Notes: generated by a model from the sequence alone, not told the origin. A stretch of DNA of 8,024 bases from an uncultured Ruminococcus sp. (GCA_900543105.1 UQQA01000117.1:1-8024); one strand, 5' to 3'. Positions 1-5,021 are shown, numbered from the stretch's first letter. Numbers and translations: made by a program.

Positions 1-70
1 AATGGTCTTTCCCCAGACCTTGCTGAAGTGAATTTTTTGTGAATTTTGCTTCTTTCACTTGTCCACTTTA

Positions 71-99
71 TTGACTATGGTCCAAATTGTGTATATATA
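71..99 (+). promoter_or_regulatory. Promoter P1 of the leader ORF-rtcB unit
   Basis: A TTGACT -35 box (71-76) is separated by exactly 17 bases from a TATATA -10 box (94-99), a good match to housekeeping sigma-A promoters. Transcription would start near 106 and give a leader of about 255 bases before rtcB. The call rests on consensus match only. Confidence 0.65.
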
Positions 100-115
100 C
101 AAATTATGCACAATT
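85..115. promoter_or_regulatory. Dyad overlapping the P1 -10 box, possible operator
   Basis: AATTGTGTATA (85-95) is repeated in inverted form as TATGCACAATT (105-115) with one mismatched pair, centred at base 100. A smaller perfect palindrome, TGTATATATACA (90-101), lies inside it. The dyad covers the -10 box and the expected start site of P1, which is where a repressor would block initiation. No cognate regulator is encoded nearby, and AT-rich dyads can arise by chance. Confidence 0.35.
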
Positions 116-118
116 CCC

Positions 119-147
119 TTGACGTTCCACCAATTCCGTGCTATCAT
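119..147 (+). promoter_or_regulatory. Promoter P2 of the leader ORF-rtcB unit
   Basis: TTGACG (119-124) and TATCAT (142-147) are separated by 17 bases. Transcription would start near 154, leaving a short 5' leader before the ATG at 181 and its ribosome binding site AAAGGAGG (166-173). P2 lies downstream of the 85-115 dyad, so it could fire independently of anything bound there. Confidence 0.5.
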
Positions 148-180
148 ATCAAACAATAAATTCAGAAAGGAGGCAGACTC

Positions 181-273
181 ATGAAACGACTTAGCATATA
201 CTACGGACACAAAACAATATTTACGAAAAAGAGATCGGCTATGAAAATGGGTCTGTCTTACTTTGCGCTATAA
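181..273 (+). CDS. 30-residue leader peptide or small protein upstream of rtcB
   Basis: An ATG at 181 follows a near-perfect Shine-Dalgarno AAAGGAGG (166-173) at 7-base spacing and opens a 30-codon frame ending at TAA (271-273). The peptide starts MKRLSIYYGHK and is basic: 5 Lys, 2 Arg, 1 His, no acidic residues. It has three Tyr and three Met and no run of one amino acid, so it is not a classical amino-acid biosynthesis leader. I recognise no family. The ribosome binding site is stronger than most in the window, which suggests the frame is translated. It stops 36 bases before an intrinsic terminator that itself precedes rtcB, and the stop codon touches one arm of an alternative RNA pairing. 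A cis-acting leader peptide is therefore my preferred reading; a free-standing small protein is possible. Confidence 0.5.
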   Translation: MKRLSIYYGHKTIFTKKRSAMKMGLSYFAL

Positions 274-319
274 AGGCGCTTTGACGTTACACAGACACAA
301 TTTTATTCAAAAGCGTTTT
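265..319 (+). promoter_or_regulatory. Candidate antiterminator pairing in the rtcB leader
   Basis: Bases 273-282 (AAGGCGCTTT) can pair with 310-319 (AAAGCGTTTT) over 10 consecutive base pairs, two of them G-U. The 310-319 segment is nearly the whole left arm of the terminator at 309-342, so the two structures exclude each other. A third, smaller hairpin (265-269 GCGCT with 275-279 GGCGC, loop ATAAA) would hide the 273-282 segment. The leader stop codon (271-273) sits in the middle. This is the 1:2, 2:3, 3:4 arrangement of transcription attenuators. The pairings are seen in sequence; the mechanism is inferred. Confidence 0.4.
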
Positions 320-345
320 CTCTTTCGGGGGAAAACGCTTTTTTT
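309..345 (+). terminator. Intrinsic terminator just upstream of rtcB
   Basis: AAAAGCGTTTTC (309-320) pairs perfectly over 12 bp with GAAAACGCTTTT (331-342). Weak inner pairs can extend the stem to a UUCG tetraloop (324-327). A run of seven T (339-345) follows the GC-rich part of the stem, a textbook intrinsic terminator. It ends before the rtcB ribosome binding site AAGGAG (350-355). No good promoter was found between it and rtcB, so transcripts from P1 and P2 must read through it to express rtcB. A weak TTGACG (281-286)/TATTCA (304-309) pair could start a transcript inside the left arm and so avoid it. Confidence 0.85.
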
Positions 346-361
346 CATCAAGGAGAATTTT

Positions 362-1561
362 ATGTTAGAGATCAGAGGAAAATTTAACACTGCAAAGGTA
401 TTTACGGATATTATTGACGAGGATTCTATCAGGCAGGTTTACGAGCTTTGCAATCAGTCGTTTACAGAGGGCGCGAAGATCAGAATGATACCTGATGTTC
501 ACGCGGGGGCAGGGTGTGTTATCGGGACGACGATGACTATCATGGACAGAGTTGTGCCGAACATGGTCGGAGTTGACATTGGCTGCGGAATGGAAACGGT
601 TCGCATCAAGGGCAGAAAGCTTGAAGTTGAGCAGCTTGACAAGCTTATCAAATTCAACGTTTCGTCTGGGTTTGACATCAGGGAAAAGCAGCACAGGTAT
701 GCTGAAAAGGCACATTTGGAGGAACTCCGTTGTGCGGAGCAGGTCAATCTTGACAGGGCTTATCGTTCGCTTGGGACGCTTGGCGGCGGCAATCATTTTA
801 TCGAGGCTGACAAGGGTGAGGACGGCATTTACATTGTCATTCACAGCGGTTCGAGACATCTTGGAGTTGAGGTGGCGAAGTTTTATCAGAAACGTGCAAT
901 CAAGGAGCTCAAACATTCAGGTGATACTGATGTGAGAAAGCTTATTGACGAGATGAAGCTGCAGGGACGGGAGAAAGAGATCGAAGCGACTGTTAGGGAG
1001 CATAATTCGCAGGCGAAAAAGGCTGTTCCCGATCATCTTGCATATGTTTACGGAGCGGCTTTTGACGATTACATTCACGATATGAAGATCGTGCAGGAGT
1101 TTGCGATGCTCAATCGAAAGGCGATGATGGACGAGATAGTTCGGGGAATGAAGCTCAAAGTTGAGGACGAATTTACGACTATCCACAACTACATTGACAC
1201 GGAGAAAATGATAGTGCGAAAGGGTTCGGTTTCGGCACAGAGCGGAGAGCGGCTCATCATTCCGATAAATATGCGTGACGGAAGTTTGATCTGCGTCGGA
1301 AAGGGGAATGATGACTGGAATTGTTCCGCTCCGCACGGTGCAGGCAGGCTTTTCAGCAGAAGTCAGGCAAAGCAGAATTTCACGGTGAGCGAATACAGAA
1401 AGCAGATGTCGGGCATTTACTCGACGACGATAAATCAGTCCACGCTTGATGAATGTCCTATGGCGTACAAGAGCATGGACGATATTGTGAGGAACATTGG
1501 TGACACGGTTGAGATCACGGAGGTCATTAAGCCAATTTACAACTTTAAGGCAGGTGAATGA
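362..1561 (+). CDS. rtcB: RtcB-family RNA ligase (3'-phosphate RNA splicing/repair ligase)
   Basis: This 399-residue cytoplasmic enzyme belongs to the RtcB family, which joins RNA ends bearing 2',3'-cyclic phosphate or 3'-phosphate to 5'-OH ends using GTP and Mn2+ through a covalent histidine-GMP intermediate. The signature residues are present: VDIGCGM with Asp72 and Cys75 (metal), GGGNHF with Asn144 and His145, HSGSR with His161, TIHN with His275, and SAPHGAGR with His325, the expected guanylylated histidine. An in-frame upstream ATG at 263 would add 33 residues, but they are encoded by the terminator hairpin and lack a ribosome binding site. I chose 362 because AAGGAG (350-355) lies 6 bases before it and MLEIRGKFNTAKV fits a family N-terminus. 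The 57-residue gene follows after one base. No rtcA cyclase or RtcR-type activator is in the window. The native substrate is unknown; the family assignment is secure. Confidence 0.93.
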   Translation: MLEIRGKFNTAKVFTDIIDEDSIRQVYELCNQSFTEGAKIRMIPDVHAGAGCVIGTTMTIMDRVVPNMVGVDIGCGMETVRIKGRKLEVEQLDKLIKFNVSSGFDIREKQHRYAEKAHLEELRCAEQVNLDRAYRSLGTLGGGNHFIEADKGEDGIYIVIHSGSRHLGVEVAKFYQKRAIKELKHSGDTDVRKLIDEMKLQGREKEIEATVREHNSQAKKAVPDHLAYVYGAAFDDYIHDMKIVQEFAMLNRKAMMDEIVRGMKLKVEDEFTTIHNYIDTEKMIVRKGSVSAQSGERLIIPINMRDGSLICVGKGNDDWNCSAPHGAGRLFSRSQAKQNFTVSEYRKQMSGIYSTTINQSTLDECPMAYKSMDDIVRNIGDTVEITEVIKPIYNFKAGE

Positions 1562-1562
1562 T

Positions 1563-1736
1563 ATGGAAAAGTTTATTCCGATAGAGAAGATGAGCAAGAA
1601 AGAAAAGCGTGAATTTTACTCTAAGAAGAGGAAAAGCTGGGGCGGCTTGAATCCTGTTACGAGGACGGCGGAGATGCCTAAGAAGTATTGCAGGGCGAGG
1701 GTCAAGGCGGAGATATTGAGGTCTGAGCAGGATTGA
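1563..1736 (+). CDS. Small basic protein of unknown function, cotranscribed with rtcB
   Basis: This 57-residue frame starts one base after the rtcB stop codon, with GGTGA (1553-1557) as a ribosome binding site 5 bases upstream, so it is probably translationally coupled to rtcB. An in-frame ATG at 1497 inside rtcB has no support. The product has 17 Lys/Arg against 8 Asp/Glu (net charge about +9). It falls into a predicted helical, charged N-terminal half (residues 8-24, rich in KKEK and KKRK) and a motif-like second half with WGGLNPVTR (26-34) and PKKYCRARVKAE (39-50). There is no signal peptide or membrane segment. I know of no named domain. The charge and linkage to an RNA ligase suggest an RNA- or nucleoprotein-binding accessory factor, but that is inference only. 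Confidence 0.75.
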   Translation: MEKFIPIEKMSKKEKREFYSKKRKSWGGLNPVTRTAEMPKKYCRARVKAEILRSEQD

Positions 1737-1750
1737 TTTTTTATTCTGTA

Positions 1751-1779
1751 TTGTCATAATGGCAAAGAAAGTGTATAAT
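1751..1779 (+). promoter_or_regulatory. Promoter of the GNAT acetyltransferase gene
   Basis: TTGTCA (1751-1756) and a perfect TATAAT (1774-1779) are separated by 17 bases. Transcription would begin near 1786, giving a 5' leader of about 25 bases. The promoter lies just after the stop codon of the small basic protein, so the acetyltransferase need not depend on the rtcB transcript. Confidence 0.75.
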
Positions 1780-1811
1780 TAACATAGATACTGATAATGG
1801 GGAATTACACG

Positions 1812-2309
1812 ATGGAGATAAAAAAATTTACTGCTGAAATCGAAGATGAATATTATCGTTTTATGGCGGAATATCTTCCCGATAGTGAGCATGAGCGAAT
1901 TAAGGCGTTTTATTTGGAATATCCCGAGGCATTTTTATACTGCAAAGAGGGTGGAGAATTGGTCGGGATCGCGTATGGTCATGACCGAAGCGTTCAATTT
2001 CCGGACGATGATTCCTTTGAGCTGTGCGGAATAGCGATACGGTACGATCATTGGAGAAAAGGCTATGGCAGCAGGCTGATTGCGGAGTTTGAAAAGGCTG
2101 CGAAAGCTTATGGCGGAAAGGCTGTTTCGCTTGGCTCTGCGGATGGGGATGTTGAGAAGTTTTACATAAGCTGTGGTTATATTCCTACGGAGTACAATGT
2201 ATGGGAAAACGGTGCGTCGTGCTTGAAAAAGATTTTTGCTGGAATGGAGGACTATGCTTCATACGACAGGCAGGGTGACGGGTTTGTTGTTATGAGGAAA
2301 GAGATTTGA
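1812..2309 (+). CDS. GNAT-family N-acetyltransferase
   Basis: This 165-residue protein is a Gcn5-related acyl-CoA-dependent N-acetyltransferase of usual single-domain length. Motif A is visible at about residues 70-100: a beta strand ELCGIAI followed by RKGYGS (82-87), the R/QxxGxG/A loop that holds the CoA pyrophosphate, then an amphipathic helix. Motif B is VEKFYISCGYIP (114-125), with Tyr118 at the usual general-acid position. I preferred ATG 1812 to ATG 1797 (five residues earlier) because GGGGAA (1799-1804) lies about 7 bases before 1812, whereas 1797 lacks a ribosome binding site. The substrate cannot be told from sequence; small-molecule amine, antibiotic and protein N-terminus acetylation are all possible. 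It has its own promoter and ends against the hairpins that separate it from the convergent methionine synthase gene. Confidence 0.85.
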   Translation: MEIKKFTAEIEDEYYRFMAEYLPDSEHERIKAFYLEYPEAFLYCKEGGELVGIAYGHDRSVQFPDDDSFELCGIAIRYDHWRKGYGSRLIAEFEKAAKAYGGKAVSLGSADGDVEKFYISCGYIPTEYNVWENGASCLKKIFAGMEDYASYDRQGDGFVVMRKEI

Positions 2310-2315
2310 AAAATA

Positions 2316-2348
2316 CCCTGCAAACGTCTTTATACGCCGTTTGCAGGG
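2316..2348 (-). terminator. Perfect 11-bp hairpin between convergent genes
   Basis: CCCTGCAAACG (2316-2326) pairs perfectly with CGTTTGCAGGG (2338-2348) around an 11-base loop. On the minus strand the stem is followed by TATTTTTC, so it fits a terminator for the methionine synthase transcript. It begins 7 bases after the acetyltransferase stop codon and could also protect or end that transcript, although the plus-strand side lacks a T tract. Confidence 0.65.
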
Positions 2349-2367
2349 AGTTATCCTATATCAAAAC

Positions 2368-2404
2368 AATCGGATGCAAGTGCGATTTTCACTTGCAGCC
2401 GATT
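2368..2404 (-). terminator. Long hairpin 3' of the methionine synthase gene
   Basis: AATCGG and TGCAAGTG (2368-2373, 2375-2382) pair with CACTTGCA and CCGATT (2390-2397, 2399-2404): 14 bp with one A/G mismatch and a 7-base loop. On the minus strand the stem begins about 30 bases after the methionine synthase stop codon and runs into TTGTTTTGATA, a moderate U-rich tail. With the hairpin at 2316-2348 it forms a tandem terminator. Confidence 0.6.
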
Positions 2405-2434
2405 TATATATATTATCCAGTGGCAAAAACGAAT

Positions 2435-3553
2435 TTATTTACCCCAGACTTCTTCCGCGATCTCTTTGACAAGAGCAAGCTTTGCCCACTGTTCTGCTTC
2501 GGTGAGCTTGTTGCCTATCTCGCAGGATGCAAAGCCGCACTGGGGGCTGAGGCAAAGTCTGTCGAGGGGAATATACTTTGTGGCTTCGTGGATACGGTCG
2601 ATCACTGTCTGCTTATCTTCGAGTTCAGGCTTTTTCGAGGTGATAAGTCCGAGGGCAACTTTTTTATCGCCGTTCACTGTCTTTAAAGGCTCGAAGCCGC
2701 CAGAACGCTCATCGTCAAATTCGAGAAAATATGCGCTTACATTTTCACCTGCGAAAAGTGTTTCCGCAACGCTGTCATAAGCACCGCTGCTTGCGTATGT
2801 TGAATGGAAGTTTCCTCGGCAGACGTGAGTTGTTATAACGAGGTCGTCGGGCTTGCCCTCGATAGCGAGGTTGTTTATTCTCAAAAGCAGATTCTTTATA
2901 TCTTCAAGACCTGCGTCGTCAACGTCGAAAATTGCCTTTGCGTTCGGGTCAACGATCATTCCCCAAGAGCAGCCGTCGAACTGGATATTGCGGCAGCCTG
3001 CTGCGTAGAGGTCGGCAATTACTTTTTTATAGCCGTTCGCGATATCACGGACGAGCTCTTCTGTATCGCTGTAGTATTTTCTCGTATTTTCGAGGGCAAA
3101 TGGCATTATCATCTGTTCAAGGAACTGGGCTGGTGCGGGGATCGTCTGCTTTGCGACTGTATTTTCATCTTCAAGAGCCTTTACGAACTTGAAGTGTTCC
3201 ACAAAGAGGTGCTTGTCAACGGAAACCTTTCCAATAAGGTATGTATCGTCTATCATTGCAGCTTCGCCGTGGAAAGGAAGTCCTGTTTTTGTTTTGCTGT
3301 GACCAACACCGTTGAATCCCCACATAAAGTCGAGATGCCAAGTCGCTCTGCGGAACTCGCCGTCGGTGATGATGTGGTAGCCTGCCTTTTTCTGCTTTTC
3401 TACAAGGTCGAGAATAGCTTTGTCTTCGGTTTCTTTGAGCTGTTCTGCGGAGATCGCGCCGTTTTCAAAATCAACTCTTGCTTTTTTCAGATAGTCGGGA
3501 CGGAGAAAGCTTCCTACGAAGTCATAACGATAGGGTGATGTGATCCTGCTCAT
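2435..3553 (-). CDS. Core-type cobalamin-independent methionine synthase homologue (YxjG/YxjH-like)
   Basis: This 372-residue protein corresponds to the C-terminal catalytic barrel of MetE, which transfers a methyl group to the zinc-bound thiol of homocysteine. It matches the length of B. subtilis YxjG/YxjH and lacks the N-terminal half of full MetE (about 750 residues). The zinc ligand set is in order: HVC with His243 and Cys245, Glu278 in YFLEFDDERSG, and Cys339 in SPQCGFAS. The N-terminus RYDFVGSFLRP is typical of the family. The ATG at 3553 follows GAGAGGT (3567-3561) at 7-8 bases. Because the tetrahydrofolate-binding half is absent, the methyl donor (methyl-folate, methylcobalamin protein or another) cannot be assigned. 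The LysR gene lies upstream on the same strand, but this gene has its own promoter and a structured leader. Confidence 0.85.
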   Translation of the reverse strand: MSRITSPYRYDFVGSFLRPDYLKKARVDFENGAISAEQLKETEDKAILDLVEKQKKAGYHIITDGEFRRATWHLDFMWGFNGVGHSKTKTGLPFHGEAAMIDDTYLIGKVSVDKHLFVEHFKFVKALEDENTVAKQTIPAPAQFLEQMIMPFALENTRKYYSDTEELVRDIANGYKKVIADLYAAGCRNIQFDGCSWGMIVDPNAKAIFDVDDAGLEDIKNLLLRINNLAIEGKPDDLVITTHVCRGNFHSTYASSGAYDSVAETLFAGENVSAYFLEFDDERSGGFEPLKTVNGDKKVALGLITSKKPELEDKQTVIDRIHEATKYIPLDRLCLSPQCGFASCEIGNKLTEAEQWAKLALVKEIAEEVWGK

Positions 3554-3634
3554 TTTTATTACCTCTCTTTTTCATAAAATAATTTCTGACTTATCAATTT
3601 CTATCTTCGCGAAAATAATTTAATGTTGCCGAAA

Positions 3635-3702
3635 TCAAAGCGGAATGCAGTGGAGCGGGGCGCGAAATGCCCGCAGGGGTGTCCCTGCTAAATTCCGATT
3701 GA
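3635..3702 (-). promoter_or_regulatory. Structured RNA element in the methionine synthase 5' leader
   Basis: Just downstream of the predicted start site the minus-strand transcript can fold into a closed three-way junction. The outer stem pairs 3635-3638 with 3699-3702 (TCAA/TTGA) and 3641-3646 with 3692-3697 (CGGAAT/ATTCCG). Inside are GCAGGG/CCCTGC (3673-3678 with 3683-3688, 4-base loop) and GGGC/GCCC (3658-3661 with 3669-3672, 7-base loop). An alternative, GCGGG/CCCGC (3655-3659 with 3670-3674), competes with the first inner hairpin. The segment is clearly richer in GC than the flanking AT-rich leader. It lacks the conserved features of an S-box, so it is either an undescribed cis-regulatory RNA or a dispersed palindromic repeat. 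Confidence 0.45.
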
Positions 3703-3716
3703 ATTGCTATGTTTAG

Positions 3717-3745
3717 AGTATATCATAAAAAGAGAGGATAGTAAA
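3717..3745 (-). promoter_or_regulatory. Promoter of the methionine synthase gene
   Basis: Read on the minus strand, TTTACT (3745-3740) and TATACT (3722-3717) are separated by exactly 17 bases. Transcription would begin near 3710 and make a leader of about 155 bases that opens with the folded element at 3702-3635. The promoter lies just beyond the end of the upstream LysR gene, which supports separate expression of the two. Confidence 0.6.
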
Positions 3746-3774
3746 ATACATTTCAATATACTTTTATCATAGCT

Positions 3775-4680
3775 TTAATCTATGGACAGATGCACTTTCA
3801 GTTGTTCAAGATAACTTTTTCCGTATCGGCTCAAGATGAAATTTTTCTTTGTGATGATGCCTATTTTCATATAGCAGTCCGATTCGAGCGGTCTTGCGAT
3901 GATGCTTTCGCCGTTCAGCTTTGAGTCGATTATGCCCGAGCTGACGGTGAAGCCGTTCAAGCCTATCAGCAGGTTGAAAAGTGTTGCTCGATCTCGCACC
4001 ATTATGTTTTTAGGAAGTTCGAGCGAACTTAAAAACTCCTCCGAAAAGTAGAAAGAGTTGTGTTTTCCCTGCTCAAACACGAGATATGGATACGGCTTCA
4101 GGTCTTCGACCGTTATCATATTTTTATTCGCAAGAGGGTGTTCGCCAGAGATAAAAACGTGCGGTTTTGCACGGTAGATTTTCTCAAAAACAAGGTCGCT
4201 TTTCTGAATTATCTTTGAGAGGACGGATTCGTTATGCTCGCTAAGGTAGAGGATGCCGATCTCGCTCCTGCCGAGCGAAACATCGTCGATGATCTCGTAG
4301 GTCTGTGTTTCACGGAGGGTAAAACTGAAGGAATCGGCGTTATATTTTCGGATAACATCGATGAAGGCGTTCACGGCGAAGGAATAGTGCTGGCAGGAAA
4401 CGCTGAAATGCGGTTTCTGTGAATGTTCGCCTTTGAAATGTTCGGTCATAAGGTCGGCTTGTTCAAGCACCTGCCTTGCATACGAAAGCAGGACTTCGCC
4501 GTCACGGGTAAGCTCAACACCTTTGTTCGAGCGGATAAAAGCGGTGATGCCCATTTCGTCCTCGATGCTGTGGATAGCCGAAGTAAGGCTCGGCTGTGCG
4601 ATAAAAAGTTTTTCCGCCGCTTCGGTGATATTGCCGCACTCGGCTACGGTTATTACATATTTTAACTGCTGAAGTGTCAT
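3775..4680 (-). CDS. LysR-family transcriptional regulator
   Basis: This 301-residue protein has standard LysR length and layout. Residues 1-60 form the winged helix-turn-helix (MTLQQLKYVITVAE, then GNITEAAEKLFIAQPSLTSAIHSIEDEMG as recognition region). A linker helix follows (about 61-85) and then the two-lobed effector-binding domain. An upstream in-frame ATG at 4806 would add 42 residues with no family resemblance. ATG 4680 has GGAGG 6-7 bases upstream and gives the canonical start. It is divergent from the cat1-sucD operon, and LysR proteins commonly activate the divergent unit in response to a pathway metabolite. The intergenic region carries matching dyads. It also lies upstream of the methionine synthase gene on the same strand, so a MetR-like role is the main alternative. 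The inducer is unknown. Confidence 0.92.
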   Translation of the reverse strand: MTLQQLKYVITVAECGNITEAAEKLFIAQPSLTSAIHSIEDEMGITAFIRSNKGVELTRDGEVLLSYARQVLEQADLMTEHFKGEHSQKPHFSVSCQHYSFAVNAFIDVIRKYNADSFSFTLRETQTYEIIDDVSLGRSEIGILYLSEHNESVLSKIIQKSDLVFEKIYRAKPHVFISGEHPLANKNMITVEDLKPYPYLVFEQGKHNSFYFSEEFLSSLELPKNIMVRDRATLFNLLIGLNGFTVSSGIIDSKLNGESIIARPLESDCYMKIGIITKKNFILSRYGKSYLEQLKVHLSID

Positions 4681-4718
4681 TGTTTCCTCCGAAAAAATTA
4701 TTGAAAAATGATCTTTTT

Positions 4719-4735
4719 TTGCTTTTGAAAAGCAA
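4719..4735. repeat. 17-bp palindrome in the lysR leader
   Basis: TTGCTTTTGAAAAGCAA is a perfect inverted repeat centred on base 4727, about 40 bases upstream of the lysR start. It could be an autoregulatory LysR site or a hairpin in the lysR mRNA leader. On the minus strand it is followed by A residues, not T, so it is not an intrinsic terminator for lysR. Confidence 0.4.
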
Positions 4736-4748
4736 TTGACAGCGGTTT

Positions 4749-4777
4749 CGTTCATTATTAAAGCGGCGAAATGAACG
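4749..4777. repeat. 8-bp inverted repeat with 13-bp spacer
   Basis: CGTTCATT (4749-4756) is repeated in inverted form as AATGAACG (4770-4777), and a smaller inverted pair CGGT/ACCG (4776-4779, 4784-4787) adjoins it. It lies between the predicted lysR start site and the lysR gene. A protein-binding site is possible; nothing else in the sequence supports a specific function. Confidence 0.3.
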
Positions 4778-4804
4778 GTCTGTACCGATCGGGTTTTCGT
4801 AAAC

Positions 4805-4831
4805 ATTATATATTAGAACCTGTCTTCACAA
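4805..4831 (-). promoter_or_regulatory. Weak candidate lysR promoter
   Basis: On the minus strand a perfect TATAAT (4810-4805) is preceded by TTGTGA (4831-4826), but the spacer is only 15 bases, so the -35 match is doubtful. If correct, the -35 lies inside the 55-base repeat and the lysR leader is about 118 bases. I found no better promoter for lysR. Confidence 0.3.
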
Positions 4832-4869
4832 GCATATGCGCACGTCTTTTCGGCAAATTTTGCCGCAGA
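4815..4869. repeat. 55-base direct repeat, copy 1
   Basis: The sequence beginning AGAACCTGTCTTCACAAGC is identical over 55 bases to 7970-8024. The bases before it differ (T here, C in copy 2). Copy 2 is cut by the window end, so the repeat may be longer. It contains GCATATGC (4832-4839) and most of an imperfect hairpin, 4839-4874, in which CGCA(C)GTCT pairs with AGACTGCG and CGGCAAA pairs with TTTGCCG. It lies in the lysR-cat1 divergent region. It codes for nothing visible and looks like a dispersed intergenic repeat or one end of a small non-autonomous element. Confidence 0.9.
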
Positions 4870-4927
4870 CTGCGTTAAAAATTCTTGCCGGGCGAAATTC
4901 TTTCGCAAAATCAATAGTAAAATTCGT

Positions 4928-4940
4928 TTTATGACATAAA
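4928..4940. promoter_or_regulatory. Candidate LysR-box (T-N11-A dyad) upstream of cat1
   Basis: TTTATGACATAAA is a perfect dyad with the T-N11-A form typical of LysR recognition sites, centred at 4934, about 94 bases before the predicted cat1 start site. It lies between the divergent lysR and cat1 genes. Assignment to this LysR protein is inferred from position and form. Confidence 0.4.
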
Positions 4941-4966
4941 CAGTGCTTTTCAGACATATCAAAAAC

Positions 4967-4981
4967 GCATAATTAATATGC
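4967..4981. promoter_or_regulatory. Second dyad next to the cat1 -35 box
   Basis: GCATAATTAATATGC is a 15-base dyad with one mismatched pair, centred at 4974. It sits 40 bp (about four helical turns) from the dyad at 4934 and 11 bases before the cat1 -35 box. Both dyads share a CATAA half-site. The pair resembles the recognition and activation sites of LysR-controlled promoters. Confidence 0.35.
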
Positions 4982-4992
4982 TTAATTTACAA

Positions 4993-5021
4993 TTTACATA
5001 TAGATAAAAGCAGGCTATAAT
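4993..5021 (+). promoter_or_regulatory. Promoter of the cat1-sucD operon
   Basis: TTTACA (4993-4998) and a perfect TATAAT (5016-5021) are separated by 17 bases, one of the best promoter matches in the window. Transcription would start near 5028, giving a leader of about 50 bases that ends in AAGGAG (5065-5070). Such a good core promoter may not strictly need an activator, so the LysR protein could act as a repressor or modulator. Confidence 0.75.

Noticed and set aside
4..19. Short hairpin GGTCT/AGACC at the window start as a terminator of an upstream gene
   Set aside because: Only 5 bp of stem, and the nearest T run (33-38) is too far downstream. It may be part of a longer structure outside the window, but it cannot be called.
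263..361. N-terminal extension of RtcB from ATG 263
   Set aside because: The extra 33 residues are encoded by the terminator hairpin and a T tract, ATG 263 has no ribosome binding site, and ATG 362 has an ideal one.
1737..1745. T run after the small basic protein gene as an intrinsic terminator
   Set aside because: TTTTTTATT is present, but I could find no convincing stem immediately before it.
2804..3538. A 244-codon plus-strand frame opposite the methionine synthase gene
   Set aside because: It mirrors a gene with intact zinc ligands and family length. Its composition (Phe/Val/Cys-rich) is that of an antisense shadow.
3554..3774. S-box (SAM) riboswitch or T-box upstream of the methionine synthase gene
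   Set aside because: Looked for because YxjG/YxjH homologues often have one. None of the conserved S-box core or T-box sequences was seen, and no terminator precedes the gene.
4736..4764. Plus-strand promoter from the perfect TTGACA at 4736-4741
   Set aside because: No acceptable -10 box at 16-18 bases. TATTAA at 4756 is only 14 bases away, and a transcript from here would run through the palindromes and the repeat to reach cat1, which has a better promoter at 4993.
4681..4806. N-terminal extension of the LysR protein from the ATG at 4806
   Set aside because: LysR proteins start just before the helix-turn-helix, and the ATG at 4680 with GGAGG upstream gives exactly that start. The extension runs over palindromic non-coding sequence.
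4815..4869. CRISPR-like repeat
   Set aside because: The two copies are over 3 kb apart with genes between, there is no array of short spacers and there are no cas genes.
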